Shown piece after piece: positions 42,899 through 54,839 of a DNA stretch of 64,000 nt. Numbering within the stretch: the first letter of the stretch is position 1; the number at the start of each line of letters is the position of its first letter. A model generated the notes under the pieces. That model did no database searches. It was not told the DNA's origin and saw nothing but the letters and a program-made list of their open reading frames with translations. Both the position numbers and the translations under genes were made by a program. The stretch is from Cryptomeria japonica (lineage: Eukaryota; Streptophyta; Pinopsida; Cupressales; Cupressaceae), in contig NC_081412.1 of the NCBI RefSeq assembly GCF_030272615.1, forward strand, positions 144,414,247-144,478,246. Reading direction: 5' to 3'.

Positions 42899-45206
42899 AT
42901 GGCACCAGGAAGAGAGTTGATAGGAAAAGTCAATTATCAGGACAAAAACATCTATGATGATTTTTTAGAGCAATTAACCATGTCTACCAATGCCAGGGAT
43001 AAGGCCAAAGAGCTAGTACCAAAGAACCCTCGCTTGAAAATTGGGGATGGCCTATATGATAAAGGCAATTGGTTAAGTGACCCTAAAATAGGAATATCAG
43101 GTTTAGGACTGTTCAAAGACAGTTTTGGGTAGAGACATTCCCTAGCTCCTCTAAATAGCATAGTGTGTTTTCATGGATGTAGATCTGTTGACCTTAATTG
43201 CACAAAATTATGACCCTGTGGCAAGATGCATTAGGAATATAAAGGGATCAATCCTGATTGAAATAAATGAAGATGAATTCAGGAAAGTGTTTAAACTCAG
43301 TGAAGACTCCAATTTGTTAGAGCCTGTTGACTTTGAGTCACTAGCCCAGGTTTATAATGCACAAAGGGATCATCTTAGGAGTGGCCCATTGAAAGAATTT
43401 TTTGTTAAGATAGGAGGGTTGACAACTATAGGCCTCAGCACAATGGAACCATTCTCCCTCAACTTATTCACTTTGAGGGCTAAGGGTATGTATTGGGCCT
43501 TATGTCAGATCTTTGGAGAGCATGCTGAAAAGAAAATGCCAACCCATTACATGTTAATGATTGCACAAATTCTGAACCCCTCCCTAGCAATAACATTTGA
43601 TTATGCCTCATACCTTGCTGATGCAATTCATAAAGGGCTAGTAGGGATCAAAAATGGTAAGGTGGATAGACCATTTGGATGGTACTCCATGTTAATGCAC
43701 ATGTTCTTATTCAAAGGTACTGATTACTTTGCAAACGAAATGGACTTGATCAAGATAAAGGATAAGGAAGAGATGCCTGTTCAACTCTAGAGCATTGTCT
43801 TATCTTGGGATAGAGAAGATTCTAGTTTCTTGAAATTTGATAGGTGCTTTGCATCTAAAATTAGAATTATTTTATGCAGAGAAAACCCTAGAATTCCTAA
43901 GGCTCTTTTGGAATTCCTCAGACCTAAGGAGTTTGCAGAGGACATTAAGATCGTTCACAATTGGGGAGACATGTATTTGTACCCTGTGTCAACTGTTTTC
44001 AAAGTGTATGGATTTAGAGGTACCTCCTATTTACTGTCCTATTAGGTCCCATTAAAGATAGGGATTACAAAAGTATTGAGACAGATTGGAGGAGTGCAAG
44101 AGGCAGAGCTAACCAATAGGGGTAAAGGGACCGTTTTCCCAACTATTACCATGGCACACCATTTTGTAATCACTAAGGGTGGATGGAAATATTTTCAAGA
44201 ATTCTTTAAACCATATAGGCTATCAATTGCAATTTCAAGATGTCCAGACCTTGAGGACTTCTTCAATGACATGTTCAGAAGGAGAGAAGTGTCTAGAGGT
44301 AGGCCTCACCAATTTTAGTTCCCAGAAGATTTAATCAAAAATGAATTCAGCTTAGATGAGCAGGAACTAAGGAAAGAGAAGTGGATCATATACAAGAAGG
44401 CACTTGATTTTATCCATCAATTTGATAGTAGCTATGATCCTCTTTCTAGCTTCAACCCTTTTGAGGAGAAAATCAAATTCTTGATTCTCTATTTTGAAGA
44501 CCTCATGTAGACCTTAAAAGAAAAAAGGGAGGCCATAATGCAAAATGATCCTGATAAGGTTAAGTTGGTCTTGGCCAAGCCTGCCTTTGCTAAGGCTATC
44601 CCACCTGGTGACTATGTAATGCATAAGAAGTCAAATTACACTATGATGATTCCAGTGACAGGTGAGGCTTCCACTTCAAAGGGAAAAAGGAAAATTGAAG
44701 ATGTCATTGACATTCAGGATTCCCCTAAAAGACAAAGAGTGGGAAAGGAAATAGAAACTGACCTACCTTAATATTCTCCATCTCAGTCACCCATCCACAT
44801 TGGAGATGAACAAGTAGTGGCTGAACAATTATTACAGTTAGGGAGTCTCAGTGAGATTGACTATACTTATGAAGAGACCCAAGAGGGAATGCCTAAAGAG
44901 CCACCCAGTGCTGAAATGAATTTGATTGATGGTGAGCTAAAAGGCCAAGAATTGGACCTTACTATTAAGAAAGCTAGTGAAGAATTCTTGGCTAACAGTA
45001 ACTTTGTTACAACAGGGGCTTTTATGCAATTTGTATGGAAGAAAAACATGGAGAAATTCAAGGTTAGATGTGAACAAAGGAAGAGTGAACAACCTCTTAT
45101 AGATACAAATCAAGTGGAAAAAGAGATCGCAAGAAATTGTAAGAAAACTCTGCAGAATATCTGGGATTTTTTTAGTCTTATGGAGAAAACTCTAATGTTT
45201 TTGTAA
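42899..45206 (+). pseudogene. Element D ORF: large unknown retroelement protein
   Basis: ATG 42899 opens 77 codons (MAPGRELIGKVNYQ) to a TAG at 43130. A +1 shift then leads into one frame, 43173-45206, of 678 codons. It is interrupted only by TAG at 43788, 44043, 44316 and 44507 and TAA at 44769. Readable regions: a globular part of about 300 residues (ILIEINEDEFRKVFKLSED; MPTHYMLMIAQILNPSL; GWYSMLMHMFLF; ITKGGWKYFQEFFKPY), a basic linker (SKGKRKIEDVIDIQDSPKRQ) and a helical acidic tail (NQVEKEIARNCKKTLQN). No polymerase, protease or integrase motif. It resembles the extra, pol-independent ORFs of some plant retroelements and, in layout, element B's ORF2. Function unknown. Confidence 0.7.
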
Positions 45207-48180
45207 TCTTTTCTGAAATTAATATCAATATACAGACCATCAATTTTGAGCCTAGAATCTATGTTGTCTTCGGGTGTGCTTGCAAATATTTACTAGTCTC
45301 AATGTGAGTGATTCAGGGTTATTCATTTGAGCATGTGTTGTAAGGCAATATTTTATAGATGTGTTTCTTAGCTTTTATCTTCAAGAGGGAAATTAAATAT
45401 GCAGGAAATATCTTTGTCAGTGAATTATTTGTTTAGAAACTTTGAATCTAATGAATTATTTCTAGTTTGATAAGGATAAAATTTTATATATGTCAGGTGT
45501 ATGTGGGGTTTATAGAAGCCGAGGTGATGGGATGTCTAAATGAGGGATTATTGTTTAAACTTAGATGACTCTATGGCTTGGATAAGGCACTGGTATCAAT
45601 TGTAGTTATCTTTTTACATATCTTGTAGGTCAACACTGAACATGAGCATAAGCCTTATTTCTTTGTTTTAGTTAGTTTAAAGGCAATAAGATTCACTAGT
45701 TTTCAGATTGGTTTACCATGGATCTATTTTTGTAGTGTGAATTCAGTTCACAAGTGGTATACCTGCCTGAACTTTGGAAAAGTTCAAAGTGTAGAAGGTG
45801 CAAAAAACCTTGTCATATGTTGCTCTGAAGTTCCTTTTCCTTGATCTCTCTTTTGTAGACAGAGTTATAAATTTTTCGCAAGAGATAAGAAGAAATCAGA
45901 ATTTGAGACTAATAGGTTGTTCAATGTATTGAAGGAGAATATCAATAAATTTGTGATTTCCTGCACTTTCTTGTGTTTTTCAGATGTAACAGTCTGATAT
46001 CAGTAGTTTTTATTATTGGAAACTTATTCATTTTCATAAAGAAGCAATTGGGAATGATAGAGGGGTGAACCCCCAATAGTTTGGTCTTTATTTCATTCTT
46101 TTTCATTAAATGTTGAGGGAGGTCTACTAAATTTTGTAAAACACTATTAAAACCCTAGTAGGGGTAAATGGTGAGGCTGTAAAATGTATTAAACCTCCAT
46201 TCCATGTTGATCAAAGGCCAAATCTTGGTGTAATGGAGGAAATATGTATATATTTTGTTTTTACTTTCCTTGTAGGGATCCATGAATGGTTGGCATGTGC
46301 AAACAAGTTGTAGAGTGACTTAAATTTGTCTCAGACAGAGTATAACAACAAGAGAAGGGTGTAGATGATGAACCACATGAAAAAGGGAACATTGGGAAAG
46401 TGAGGGAATTAATTAAGGAGTGTGTGTAGAGGTTATTGAAGTGTTTCAAGTGGTTGCAAGCCAAGGAAACAACCCAAAAGTAAAAACACATTGATTATTC
46501 CAGAATAACAGTGAGTACATTAGTTTTTTCAATGCAACAAGAATTCAAGTGTTTGCATGAATGAATGTTGTTTGGGTTTGTGGTAAGGGTTTGGAGGAGT
46601 GTAGGAAGCCCTATTGAGTACTTAATAACCTTTGAAGAAATTGAGAAGTGAGATGGAAGACAAAGCTTATGACTATCCCTGCACTTAGTTGACTATCTTA
46701 ATTTGATAGTGATAAAACATCTCCATTTTTTGTGTAAGATTGAGTGAGTGTTTATGAGAGTTAGAGTGAGGAGTATTGATGAAGGTCTAGAAGGTTCTTT
46801 GAAGCCCCGTGTAGTGTTTGGACATCCTTGAGTGAGGAAAGATTTATGTCAACATGACTGTCTTAAATGAGCATTGTGGTTGTCTAGACCAGTATTGTTG
46901 CAACAGTATTCATTGTGAGTTCTTGGGAGATTAGATGGGTAGATAGTCAATTTTGAACATGTTGAGAAGCCTTCTGGTGATGACAAGGGAGTATGTGTTT
47001 TGTAAGAAACCATTGCATATTGTGTGTTAGCATTGGTGGAAGAGTGGAGGTCCTAATTGGAGGTAGTTTAGTAGGTTGAATGAACATAAAAGGATTTGAA
47101 GGTATTTGAATGCTTTAGAGCATGGATGTGGGTTCAATATGGTTGGATGTGTATGGAGGAATGTGTGTGAGTGATTGGATAAGGGTGTGAGGGGATTAGA
47201 TGTGTTTGGGTTATTGTAGCCTTGTGAGTAGAGTAAGAGCCTAGTGAGTAGTTTGTGAAGTTATGGAGGAGTAAGAACCCATTGAATAGGTAAGTTGGGA
47301 GAAATAAATCTCCCTAATGTAGTTAAGTGTGTGGATGATCTGCATCACAAACACTTCAAATGGTGCTTAAAAAATTAACAAGTGTCTTGAGCAATAGGCG
47401 CTTTTTGTTTTACCTTTTAGAGGGTCTACCTCGTGAGTAGCCCATAAGGCCAAGTGAGAGGGAACGACCCAAGTGGTAACGGGCTAAAGCCAAGCTCTTC
47501 CAAGACACTATAAATACAAGTGTTTGTGACAAAATTTCAAAGCAACGAGTTTTACATGTTGATATAACAACGTCATGACTCCCCATAAATCCTGTAGAGC
47601 ACAACCTTTATAGGTTGGGAGGCCTTCCATTTAATGGATCATATACACTGTTGATTATAGCCACTTGAATGGATGCCCTTACTAGACAACATTTTGTGTT
47701 AGAAGCCAAAAATCTTCTAGTTGTTGGTACAGGAGGTTGGACCTCTGATACCATCTCACATTCTTACGGTTCTTAGTAGAGGTACAAAGTTCGCCATGGG
47801 GATTTTCATGGGGACTGGTGCTTGGCTGCTTTGGAGAAGTGAGTTTCATGAAGGGGAGCTAGTGGGGTCAAGCATCTAAGTATCCGCTCTGAATAAGTGT
47901 AGTTGAGAAACCAAGTGAGATCCAACAACTATTGTCCTGACCAGCCTTAGGATTTATGCTTGTCTTCATTCATCAAAGAATCAATCAAATATTTTAAACA
48001 AACATTGTGTCTACCATGTCTTCCAAGTATATGCAAAACAAACAAGGACATTTTACAATCACACTTGAAATTGAAACACTATTGATTTTTGGACAAAAAA
48101 CACCTTCATACATTGGGTCTTCACTATTTTTTTTTTCTTGCCACTAAAAGTTGAAACATTAAGATTTGGGCACATTCAAC
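45207..48180. other. Non-coding, unresolved: right part of D and/or other insertion
   Basis: No coding island. A TATA-like ctataaatac (about 47509) inside a GC-richer stretch looks like an LTR promoter. At 47741-47753, acctctgatacca is the reverse complement of a tRNA-Met-type PBS (TGGTATCAGAGGT), hinting at a minus-strand element with its LTR to the right, but I cannot find its ends. The region 46260-47340 has a G/T-rich composition on the plus strand (gtgtgtgag, ggttgg) without repeats I can define. Confidence 0.4.
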
Positions 48181-49068
48181 AACTTTATAATTGGATAGAA
48201 TTGTAAAACATTTTTAGAACCACATTTATGTCAGTTTAAACCACATCTGTGTCAAGAATCGCATCTATGTAGAGCAGAATCACATCTGGATATTAGAGAA
48301 GTATATTGTGACATTTTCTAGAGAAAACTTTGAAACCATGTTTTTGTCAGTTTGAACCACGCCTATGTTGAGAAATCACGTCTGTGCAGAGCAGAATTGC
48401 ACCTCTGAATTTCAAGTAAAAATTGTCATTATCACCCAAAAATGCATCTGTGTTTACAGTAACTGTGTCTAGGATCAAAAATCTCATCTGGGTCTATTAA
48501 AACTGTATCTGTGTTCACAACTAAGAAATTACAGAAAATTGTCAAGAACAAAAGGGATTTAACTTTTTAGATTCAAAGAGCTTCTAAGGTTGCTTTCTAT
48601 AGGGCTTCATCTTTCACTCAACTTGTCTTGGTAATACATACTCAATCATTTTCCTTCACTTGCATTTCCCTCATACATCTTTTCTAAATTTGAGTCAAAA
48701 GGTTACCTTGCTTGTCCTCATCACACTTTGTAAACATACTACAATACAACACTAAGTGGTTCCCATGTTAGATCTATCATCTTAGGGTCCCATTTGGTCT
48801 TCTTGAGTCAAGGTCAACTTACCTCATCAAGAGATCCATCATCTCTTTGGAAGACACACCTTACTTCAAAATATACGTACTTTAGTCTTACATTCTTGGA
48901 CATTGCAAGTTTTCCCTAGATTCATCTATATTTCGTACACCTCTTGGTCTTCCATAGTCTTTGCATCTTCAACTTACCTTTCATTTTTGGTCAAGCCTTT
49001 AGTATATGGTTGAAACCCATTCACAAAGGTCTAGAAGGGAAGTTGAAGAAGCTTTAAGTTCTTTAAAC
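48181..49068 (+). other. Element C leader, part 2
   Basis: The reiterated phrase resumes with variants of ca/cgtctgtg and cacatctgtgt (48226-48515), matching the style of 39.7-40.1 kb. This argues that it is the same leader split by the nested DNA. T- and C-rich sequence follows up to the gag start. No ORF. Confidence 0.65.
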
Positions 49069-51197
49069 ATGAGTACCTATGAGTTTGATGGAGATGAATT
49101 CTACAATCCATTTGACAATTGCAATAATATACTAGACAACGAAAAATGACAACAATGAGAAAAACAATGGAAATGTTGATGACAATGACAATGTATCTAT
49201 GGATTCTACAAAGGTTGAGGAAACTATTATGGATCCCCATTTTAACAAATTGGTTCAAGAGATCATGAAAAGGGATAGACAATATTTCTTCCAAGTCACG
49301 GCACAAAGTGGAACAAGACTACCTCGTGATTTTGATATGTCAAAATTTTTGGAGGATGATACAAATCAAACAAATCAAGTTAATACAAGATGAAGACCTA
49401 ATAATGGTGGTAATAAGAGAGAGCATCTCATGCTTGAGTCATATTCCTCCCTATTTCAAAAACCTGAAATTCCAAATACATACACTCATTCCCATGCCAG
49501 TTATGATAGAGCTTCTCATGAACAACCCTATAGACATCCTTTCCCATGGATAAGAACTACCACTACACATGACCATGATAATACCCAAGATCACACCAAG
49601 GCATACAATTACACTCAATCAAACTTTCAAAATCATGACACAAGGAAACCCCGTGCTAGATTTGGGGGTAATACCCAAGATCACTCTTATGATACCTCCT
49701 ATCCTTATCGTCATGACATGTATCAACCTAGACCTAGTGCTACTCATTACAATACCATACCAAGTGGTCCATATCCAAGATATAACTATGTCCCTCCTCC
49801 ATATGAACACATCTATGATCAATACCATCCATACATGCATTATATCCCTCCTCCTCCACCTAGTGGCTCATGCATGGGACTAGTTCAAAGAGAAAGATGC
49901 CACCCAAGAATGACTTGCAACAATAGATCAAGGATTTATAAAAGCAAATGGCGGACATGAATACACCAAACCAATAGTACACAATGAAAGATATATGTCC
50001 TTACCCATTTCATATAAGCATTCCAATGTGTCCATTTCCTCCACATTTTGTGACACTAAAGTTTTATAAGTACAAAGACAAAGGGGATCCTAAGGCACAC
50101 ATAAGACAATTTTTCATAGCTTGCATGAAGGTAACAGGAGAAGAAAAATACTTGATGAGATTGTTCCCACAAAGCTTAGGTGAACAAGCAATGAAATGGT
50201 TCTCCCAACTTCCACCTAGAAATAAGTCATGAAGTGATCTAGTAGAGGTTTTTATACAACACTTTTCATACAACATTGAAATGGATGTGTCAGTGACCAC
50301 CTTGTGCAATACTAAACAGAAAAATGGGGAATTTTTTGCTTCATTCTTACAATGATGGAGAGGTCTTTCTAGTCGATGCTCTTGTGATATCCCACAAAAT
50401 AAATGGTAGAAATGTTCACTCAAAATGTCAACAAGGATATCGAATATGAGCTAAGAAAATCTTGTTTGTCTACCTTCAAGGAATTGATTGACAAAGGATT
50501 GGCAACTGAGAAATTCCTTATTGAACAAGGTGTCATTAAGATACTCAAAGAAAACAAAGAGGAATCAAATGGGAGAGACAAACCCCATTTTTGGAAGAAG
50601 AATAAGAACACAGCCAATGATGGGGTAGTAGATGCAAATGTTGTGAAACCTAAGATTACTTTCCCCAGTGCAAGTTCTTCTAATATGAACAATCAAGTGA
50701 ACAATCAAAGGCAATCAAAACCTCAAAAAAAAATCACTCCATTGGGAGAACCAATTGAAACAACATTCAAGAAGTTAGTGGAAAACAAGCTTATCACATT
50801 ACAATATAATCCACCATATGAGCTAAAATTAAAATCAACTTGGTGGAATGATGATGAATATTGTGAATATCACAAGAGAAAAGGGCACTTAACTAGCAAT
50901 TGTCACAAATTGAAGAATATCATATGGGATCTCATTGACAAAGGTGATATAGAAGTTAATGGTCACACCTCCAATGAAGAACATGTGATGTTCAAGAAGC
51001 CATTTCCTAAACATGACAAAGGAAAAGCCAAAACTATAGATAATCAAGCTAATTATACCAAGATGCTCTATGATTCTATTATTAATCACATTTCAATGGA
51101 CAATCACGTTTCAACCATCATCATAAAGGACAAAACTCCTAAAGGTTATACCCAAAGGAGTAAATTTGTTTTGAAAGGCATTAGACCATCTTCCTGA
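49069..51197 (+). pseudogene. Element C gag
   Basis: Begins MSTYEFDGDEFYNPFDN at ATG 49069 and continues through several frames. Islands: VEETIMDPHFNKLVQEIMKR; a proline/tyrosine/histidine-rich stretch (49430-49890); the capsid (retrotrans-gag) core VTGEEKYLMRLFPQSLGEQA-KWF with FASFLQ-WRGL (50130-50370); EKFLIEQGVIKILKENKEE; and a zinc-knuckle-like CEYHKRKGHLTSNCHKLK, the C-x2-H variant typical of the Tat/Athila group (about 50867-50920). Stops include a TGA (49391) where CGA is expected, and TGA/TAG at 50230, 50354 and 50407. The gag protein would form the particle; this copy cannot be made intact. Confidence 0.88.
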
Positions 51198-51960
51198 TCT
51201 TCGAAAAATGAAACCTCCGAATGTAATGTCACAAATCGCCAAGGTAAAGTCACTTTGCAAGGTGTTCCATCCAAGACCACAGCCTCATCATGCACCAAGA
51301 ATGAGTATGACCCTATAGATCAGTTAGGGAAGACACCCACCCTTGTTTCCATCCTTGAAATTTTATGCATATTCCCCGCACATAAGGCCATTCTTGATAA
51401 AACTTTGAGAGAGACCTCTGTACCCACTGATCTAAATGTGGACCAGTTTGAAGCCTTGGTGGGATACCTTTCCATTCCTCATAGCCTTACATTCACAAAA
51501 GATGACGACACATATATAACCTTTCCTCATAATGCACCTCTACATATTGAAGCCTTTATCTATAAAAAACCAAATAAAACGAGTACTGATAGATGGATGA
51601 GTAGGTTTGAATATTTGTACATTGAACACTATTAAACAATTGGGATATTCTAAAAAGGTTATGAATTCTATACATGCAATCACCATAAAAGCATATGATG
51701 ACAAAGAATGCTCATCTAAGGGCATAGTCACCTTACCTCTAGAAGTTGGGCCAGTTATGAAGCATGTGGTATGTCAAGTCCTTGATTTAGATCTCACATA
51801 CAATATACTCTTGGGAAGCCCATGGATCCATGAAATGAGAGTTGTTCCTTCTACATATCATTAATGTATCAAGTTCCCACACAATGGAGTTGAAGTGAAT
51901 ATTAATGGTGATCCGAATCCGTTCATATATTGCAATGACTACTTGTGCCCAAAATTGGAA
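51198..51960 (+). pseudogene. Element C protease region
   Basis: Readable frame from about 51255 (DPIDQLGKTPTLVSILEIL, typical of the Tat spacer before protease). The active-site region follows after a frame change near 51595, where LIDG-xGLNICTLNTIKQL corresponds to the family D-G-(A/S)-G loop. Then come KAYDDKECSSKGIVTLPL and LTYNILLGSPWIH, the second conserved protease block. A TGA falls in the active-site loop itself (about 51598-51600), so the protease is inactive. Confidence 0.85.
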
Positions 51961-52221
51961 ATAATAATACCAATCAATAGAGAAGAAACTCCATCATCCA
52001 CATATGTTGATCCTGAATCATTAAAACCTTCAACATCAAAACAAGGTGAGCTTAAAGGGAAATATTAGGACAAAGGCATGGGTGAGTACACTCTAAATCA
52101 AGCTATGTACCTAAGGCAAGTAATGGATTCTCCAAAAGAGTATGGATGACCACATCCTTCTAAAAAGGTATCTATCATTACACTAAAATGGGATCCTACT
52201 ATATTCCAAAAGTGGGCTGAG

Positions 52222-52545
52222 ATGGAAGAAGAGGACTTATACAAAATTCTTTATAAAGAGCCCGAAGAGGACACACAAGATCACACAAAGATACCATGTG
52301 AAAATTATGGTAAAGGATTAAAGTTCTTGCAAAAATTTGGATACGATGGTAAGAGCCCTCTTGGCTTAAAAAAAGAAGGTATCCCTCAACCTTTGCAACT
52401 AGAATTGATATTAAAAAATCAGCGTTCCAAAGGGCTTGGTTTCATACCTTTCAGATTAGGTACTCACAAATCTAAAGAAGCATTGCAAATCATAGACTCT
52501 AACGATCAACAAAAAGAACGCTATTCCACTGATTCCAATGAATAG
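52222..52545 (+). pseudogene. Element C G-patch-like segment between protease and RT
   Basis: An open stretch of 107 codons. GKGLKFLQKFGYDGKSPLGL-KEGIPQPL (about 52309-52395) matches the glycine pattern of a G-patch (G-G---L-K-G---G-GLG----G), which binds nucleic acid or helicase partners in other proteins and occurs next to protease in several retroelements. RSKGLGF near 52430 follows. It is joined to the protease region by WDPTIFQKWAEMEEE and followed by an acidic spacer. Confidence 0.7.
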
Positions 52546-53560
52546 GAATGGGGTTGAGATAAATCATCTAGTAATTATGAGCTCATCGAAACATTTAGAG
52601 AACTAGGTGAACCCACAAACAAAGAAGAGTTCAATAGAAAATTTAGGGTCAGTCAAACTACTTCAGAGTCTACATCACAAGAAGAAAATGATAAAGAATT
52701 TTTTTTTGAGGATCCCAAATAGTCTTCATTTCTAGGTTCTAGGTTGAAATCATGTAGAGTGAAGAATCCCATTGTTGAATGCGCTTCTAGTGATGTCAAT
52801 TTGGATTCGTTTATGATTGAAATAGGTAAGGAGAGTTCTAGGAATGACCTCAAAAATTACCTTGACATACCTAAAGACAATTGTGTCATTACCCTTACTC
52901 CCACTGACTTTTAAAACATCGATGGTCTTCCCCTTATTCACCCACAACTCATTGATTGGGACCAAGAAGGACCTTTACAACTAGACACATTTGAAAACAA
53001 TGATGCTTTCATAGACTACTTGGGCATAAGAGATGATCTTTTGCTTGGGTACAATAAAGAAGGATACACTATAGAAATCAATAGTGTGGCATACTTTAGT
53101 GAGGGTGTTGGGCCTTCTAGTCACAAAAATATAAAAAATAAAAACAAATTATGGGTCTTATGGTGAAAACTGCACTGTGGCGCCGTCTGACTCTAAAAAA
53201 GTTAAAAAAAGGATGTATCTGAGGGTGAAAACCTCTCTCAGGCACCCAAAGATGGAAGGCTTGACATTTTCCTAATGACATCATATGAAGAGAAATCATC
53301 CATGTTTGTGGAGGAAACTACTAGGACAAACATTGGCACAAAAGATATTTCACACAACATATTCTTAGCACAATCCCTGATAGAAAAAGAAAGATTTGGG
53401 TTAATAAGTTTCTTCACAAAATGACAAATCAATTTTGCATGGTCATATGTGGATATTCTTGGACTAGATCCTGATCTAGTTATGCACCATTTGACAATTA
53501 CACCAGGAGCAAAGCTAGTGAAATAGAAATTAAGGAAAATGAATCCACAAGTGGCACTAT
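52546..53560 (+). pseudogene. Element C acidic spacer between G-patch-like segment and RT
   Basis: Readable but broken coding: ETFRELGEPTNKEEFNRKF, IDWDQEGPLQLDTFENNDAF, then a non-coding-looking insert (53100-53260) with two ggtgaaaac-type motifs (53161, 53223), then coding again (FVEETTRTNIGTKDISHNIF, IDWAW-type FAWSYVDILGLDPDLV at about 53432). The last phrase is the conserved lead-in to RT in this lineage. Confidence 0.75.
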
Positions 53561-53564
53561 TAGT

Positions 53565-54264
53565 AAAGGTAGAACTTGAGAAACTGCTGGATGTTGGATT
53601 CAAAAGACCAGTTGATTACCTCGAGTGGATCTCTAATTTTGTACTTGTCAGCAAGCTAGATCACAACATCAGAATATGTACGAATTTCAGAGACATCAAC
53701 AAAGCTTCTCCTTAAGATGATTTTTTGTTGCCAGATATTGACTTGATAATGGATCTTACAACTGGTCACAAAAAGTTATCTTTGATGGATGGATTTTCTA
53801 ACTACAACCAAATAAGAATCACACCTAAAGGTCAGCACAAAACAACATTTACTTGTCCTTGGGGAACTTTCTGCTAGAATGTCATGCCCTTTGGACTAAA
53901 GAACACAAGTGGCACATACCAAAAAGCTATGACTACCATCTTCCATGATCTTATGCATGTTATCATGGAAGATTATGTTGATGAGCTCCTAGGTAAATCA
54001 TTAGAAAGAGAAGCACATTTGCACATCCTTTCAGTGATCTTTGATCAGTTAGAAAAATACAAAGTTAGATTAAACCCTAAGAAGTGTGTCTTTAGAGTAA
54101 CCTATAGGAAGCTCCTTGGATACATTGTCTCAAAGAGAGGAATTGAAGCCAATCCAACAAAAGTTAGAGCTATATTAGAAATGCCACCACCAAAAAATAT
54201 CAGTCAACTTCATCTCTACAGGGAAGACTCTAGTCTATACGAAGATTCATTTCTCAACTTGTAG
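53565..54264 (+). pseudogene. Element C reverse transcriptase, active site changed
   Basis: RT blocks in order: LEKLLDVGFKRPVDYLEWIS, RICTNFRDINKASP, LPDIDLIMDLTTGHKKLSLMD, YNQIRITPKGQHKTTFTCPW, NVMPFGLKNTSGTYQKAMTT, then DYVDELLGKS at about 53971-54000, where the family has YVDD. The second catalytic Asp is Glu here (GAG at 53983). Stops at 53714 and 53875 (TAA, TAG). The thumb follows (VRLNPKKCVFRV, LLGYIVSKRGIEANP). Confidence 0.93.
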
Positions 54265-54282
54265 ATAAATGTCATCCTTTTC

Positions 54283-54790
54283 AACATCTACTCCACAAAA
54301 ACATCAAGTTCAAGTGGGATGATAAATCTCAACATGCTTTTCAAATACTCAAATATTATCTCCTAAATCCACTAGTTTTGATGCCACCAATTCCAAGAAA
54401 ACCCTTGTTACTCTACATATCAACTACACAAACAATACTGGGGGAACTCTTGGCACAACAGGACAATGAAGGCAAAGAAAGAGCGGTATATTAAATCAAT
54501 CGTACTTTGGTTGGCTATGAGCTTAACTACACATTGATTGAGCGTGCATGTCTTGATGTGGTTTTTGCCTCGTAGAAATTACAACATTAGATGCTAACTC
54601 ATAAAACTAAGCTCATTGCAAGGATAGATCCACTAAAATATCTTCTCAATAAGGAAACACTCACTGGAAGATTAGCTAAATGGGTTATGATTTTGAGTGA
54701 ATTTGACATCGAATATGTAGATACAAAAAGAAATCAAAGGACAATCTATTGTACATCAATTGGAAGATGCACCTATGATTGATTATACTC
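54283..54790 (+). pseudogene. Element C RNase H
   Basis: Readable in alternating frames: FKWDDKSQHAFQILKYYLL, LLLYISTTQTILGELLAQQD, the LNYTLIERACLDVVFA block, then LTHKTKLIARIDPLKYLLNK and GRLAKWVMILSEFDIEYVD. This is the standard Ty3/gypsy RNase H with the tether typical of the Tat lineage. Broken by stops at 54493 and 54574. Confidence 0.88.
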
Positions 54791-54839
54791 CTACGACTTC
54801 AGAGTTTCTGGACGAATCCATTCTAACGGTGACACACAT

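Larger units (their letters stand above)
40411..45206 (+). mobile_element. Element D: pol-less retroelement nested in C's leader (right end unresolved)
   Basis: Element C leader sequence breaks at 40410 and a block starting TGGTGCAAGAGCACC begins. This is nearly the same 15-base terminus as element A's LTR, so 40411 is probably the start of an LTR. An LTR/leader-like region of about 2.4 kb with reiterated palindromic units (41358-42570) leads to a long ORF (42899-45206). No PBS of clear type, 3' LTR or target duplication is visible before element C's leader resumes at about 48.2 kb. Element D is therefore 3'-truncated, or its right part is too diverged for me to see. Confidence 0.6.

Noticed and set aside
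43830-44055. Second overlapping frame (43837-44055)
   Set aside because: It is a shadow of the element D ORF in the +1 frame, without motifs.
47340-47351. CACAAAC as a possible right-hand target duplication (caaac) for element D
   Set aside because: The five bases match those before 40411, but no LTR resembling D's start lies to its left. A five-base match over 3 kb is expected by chance.
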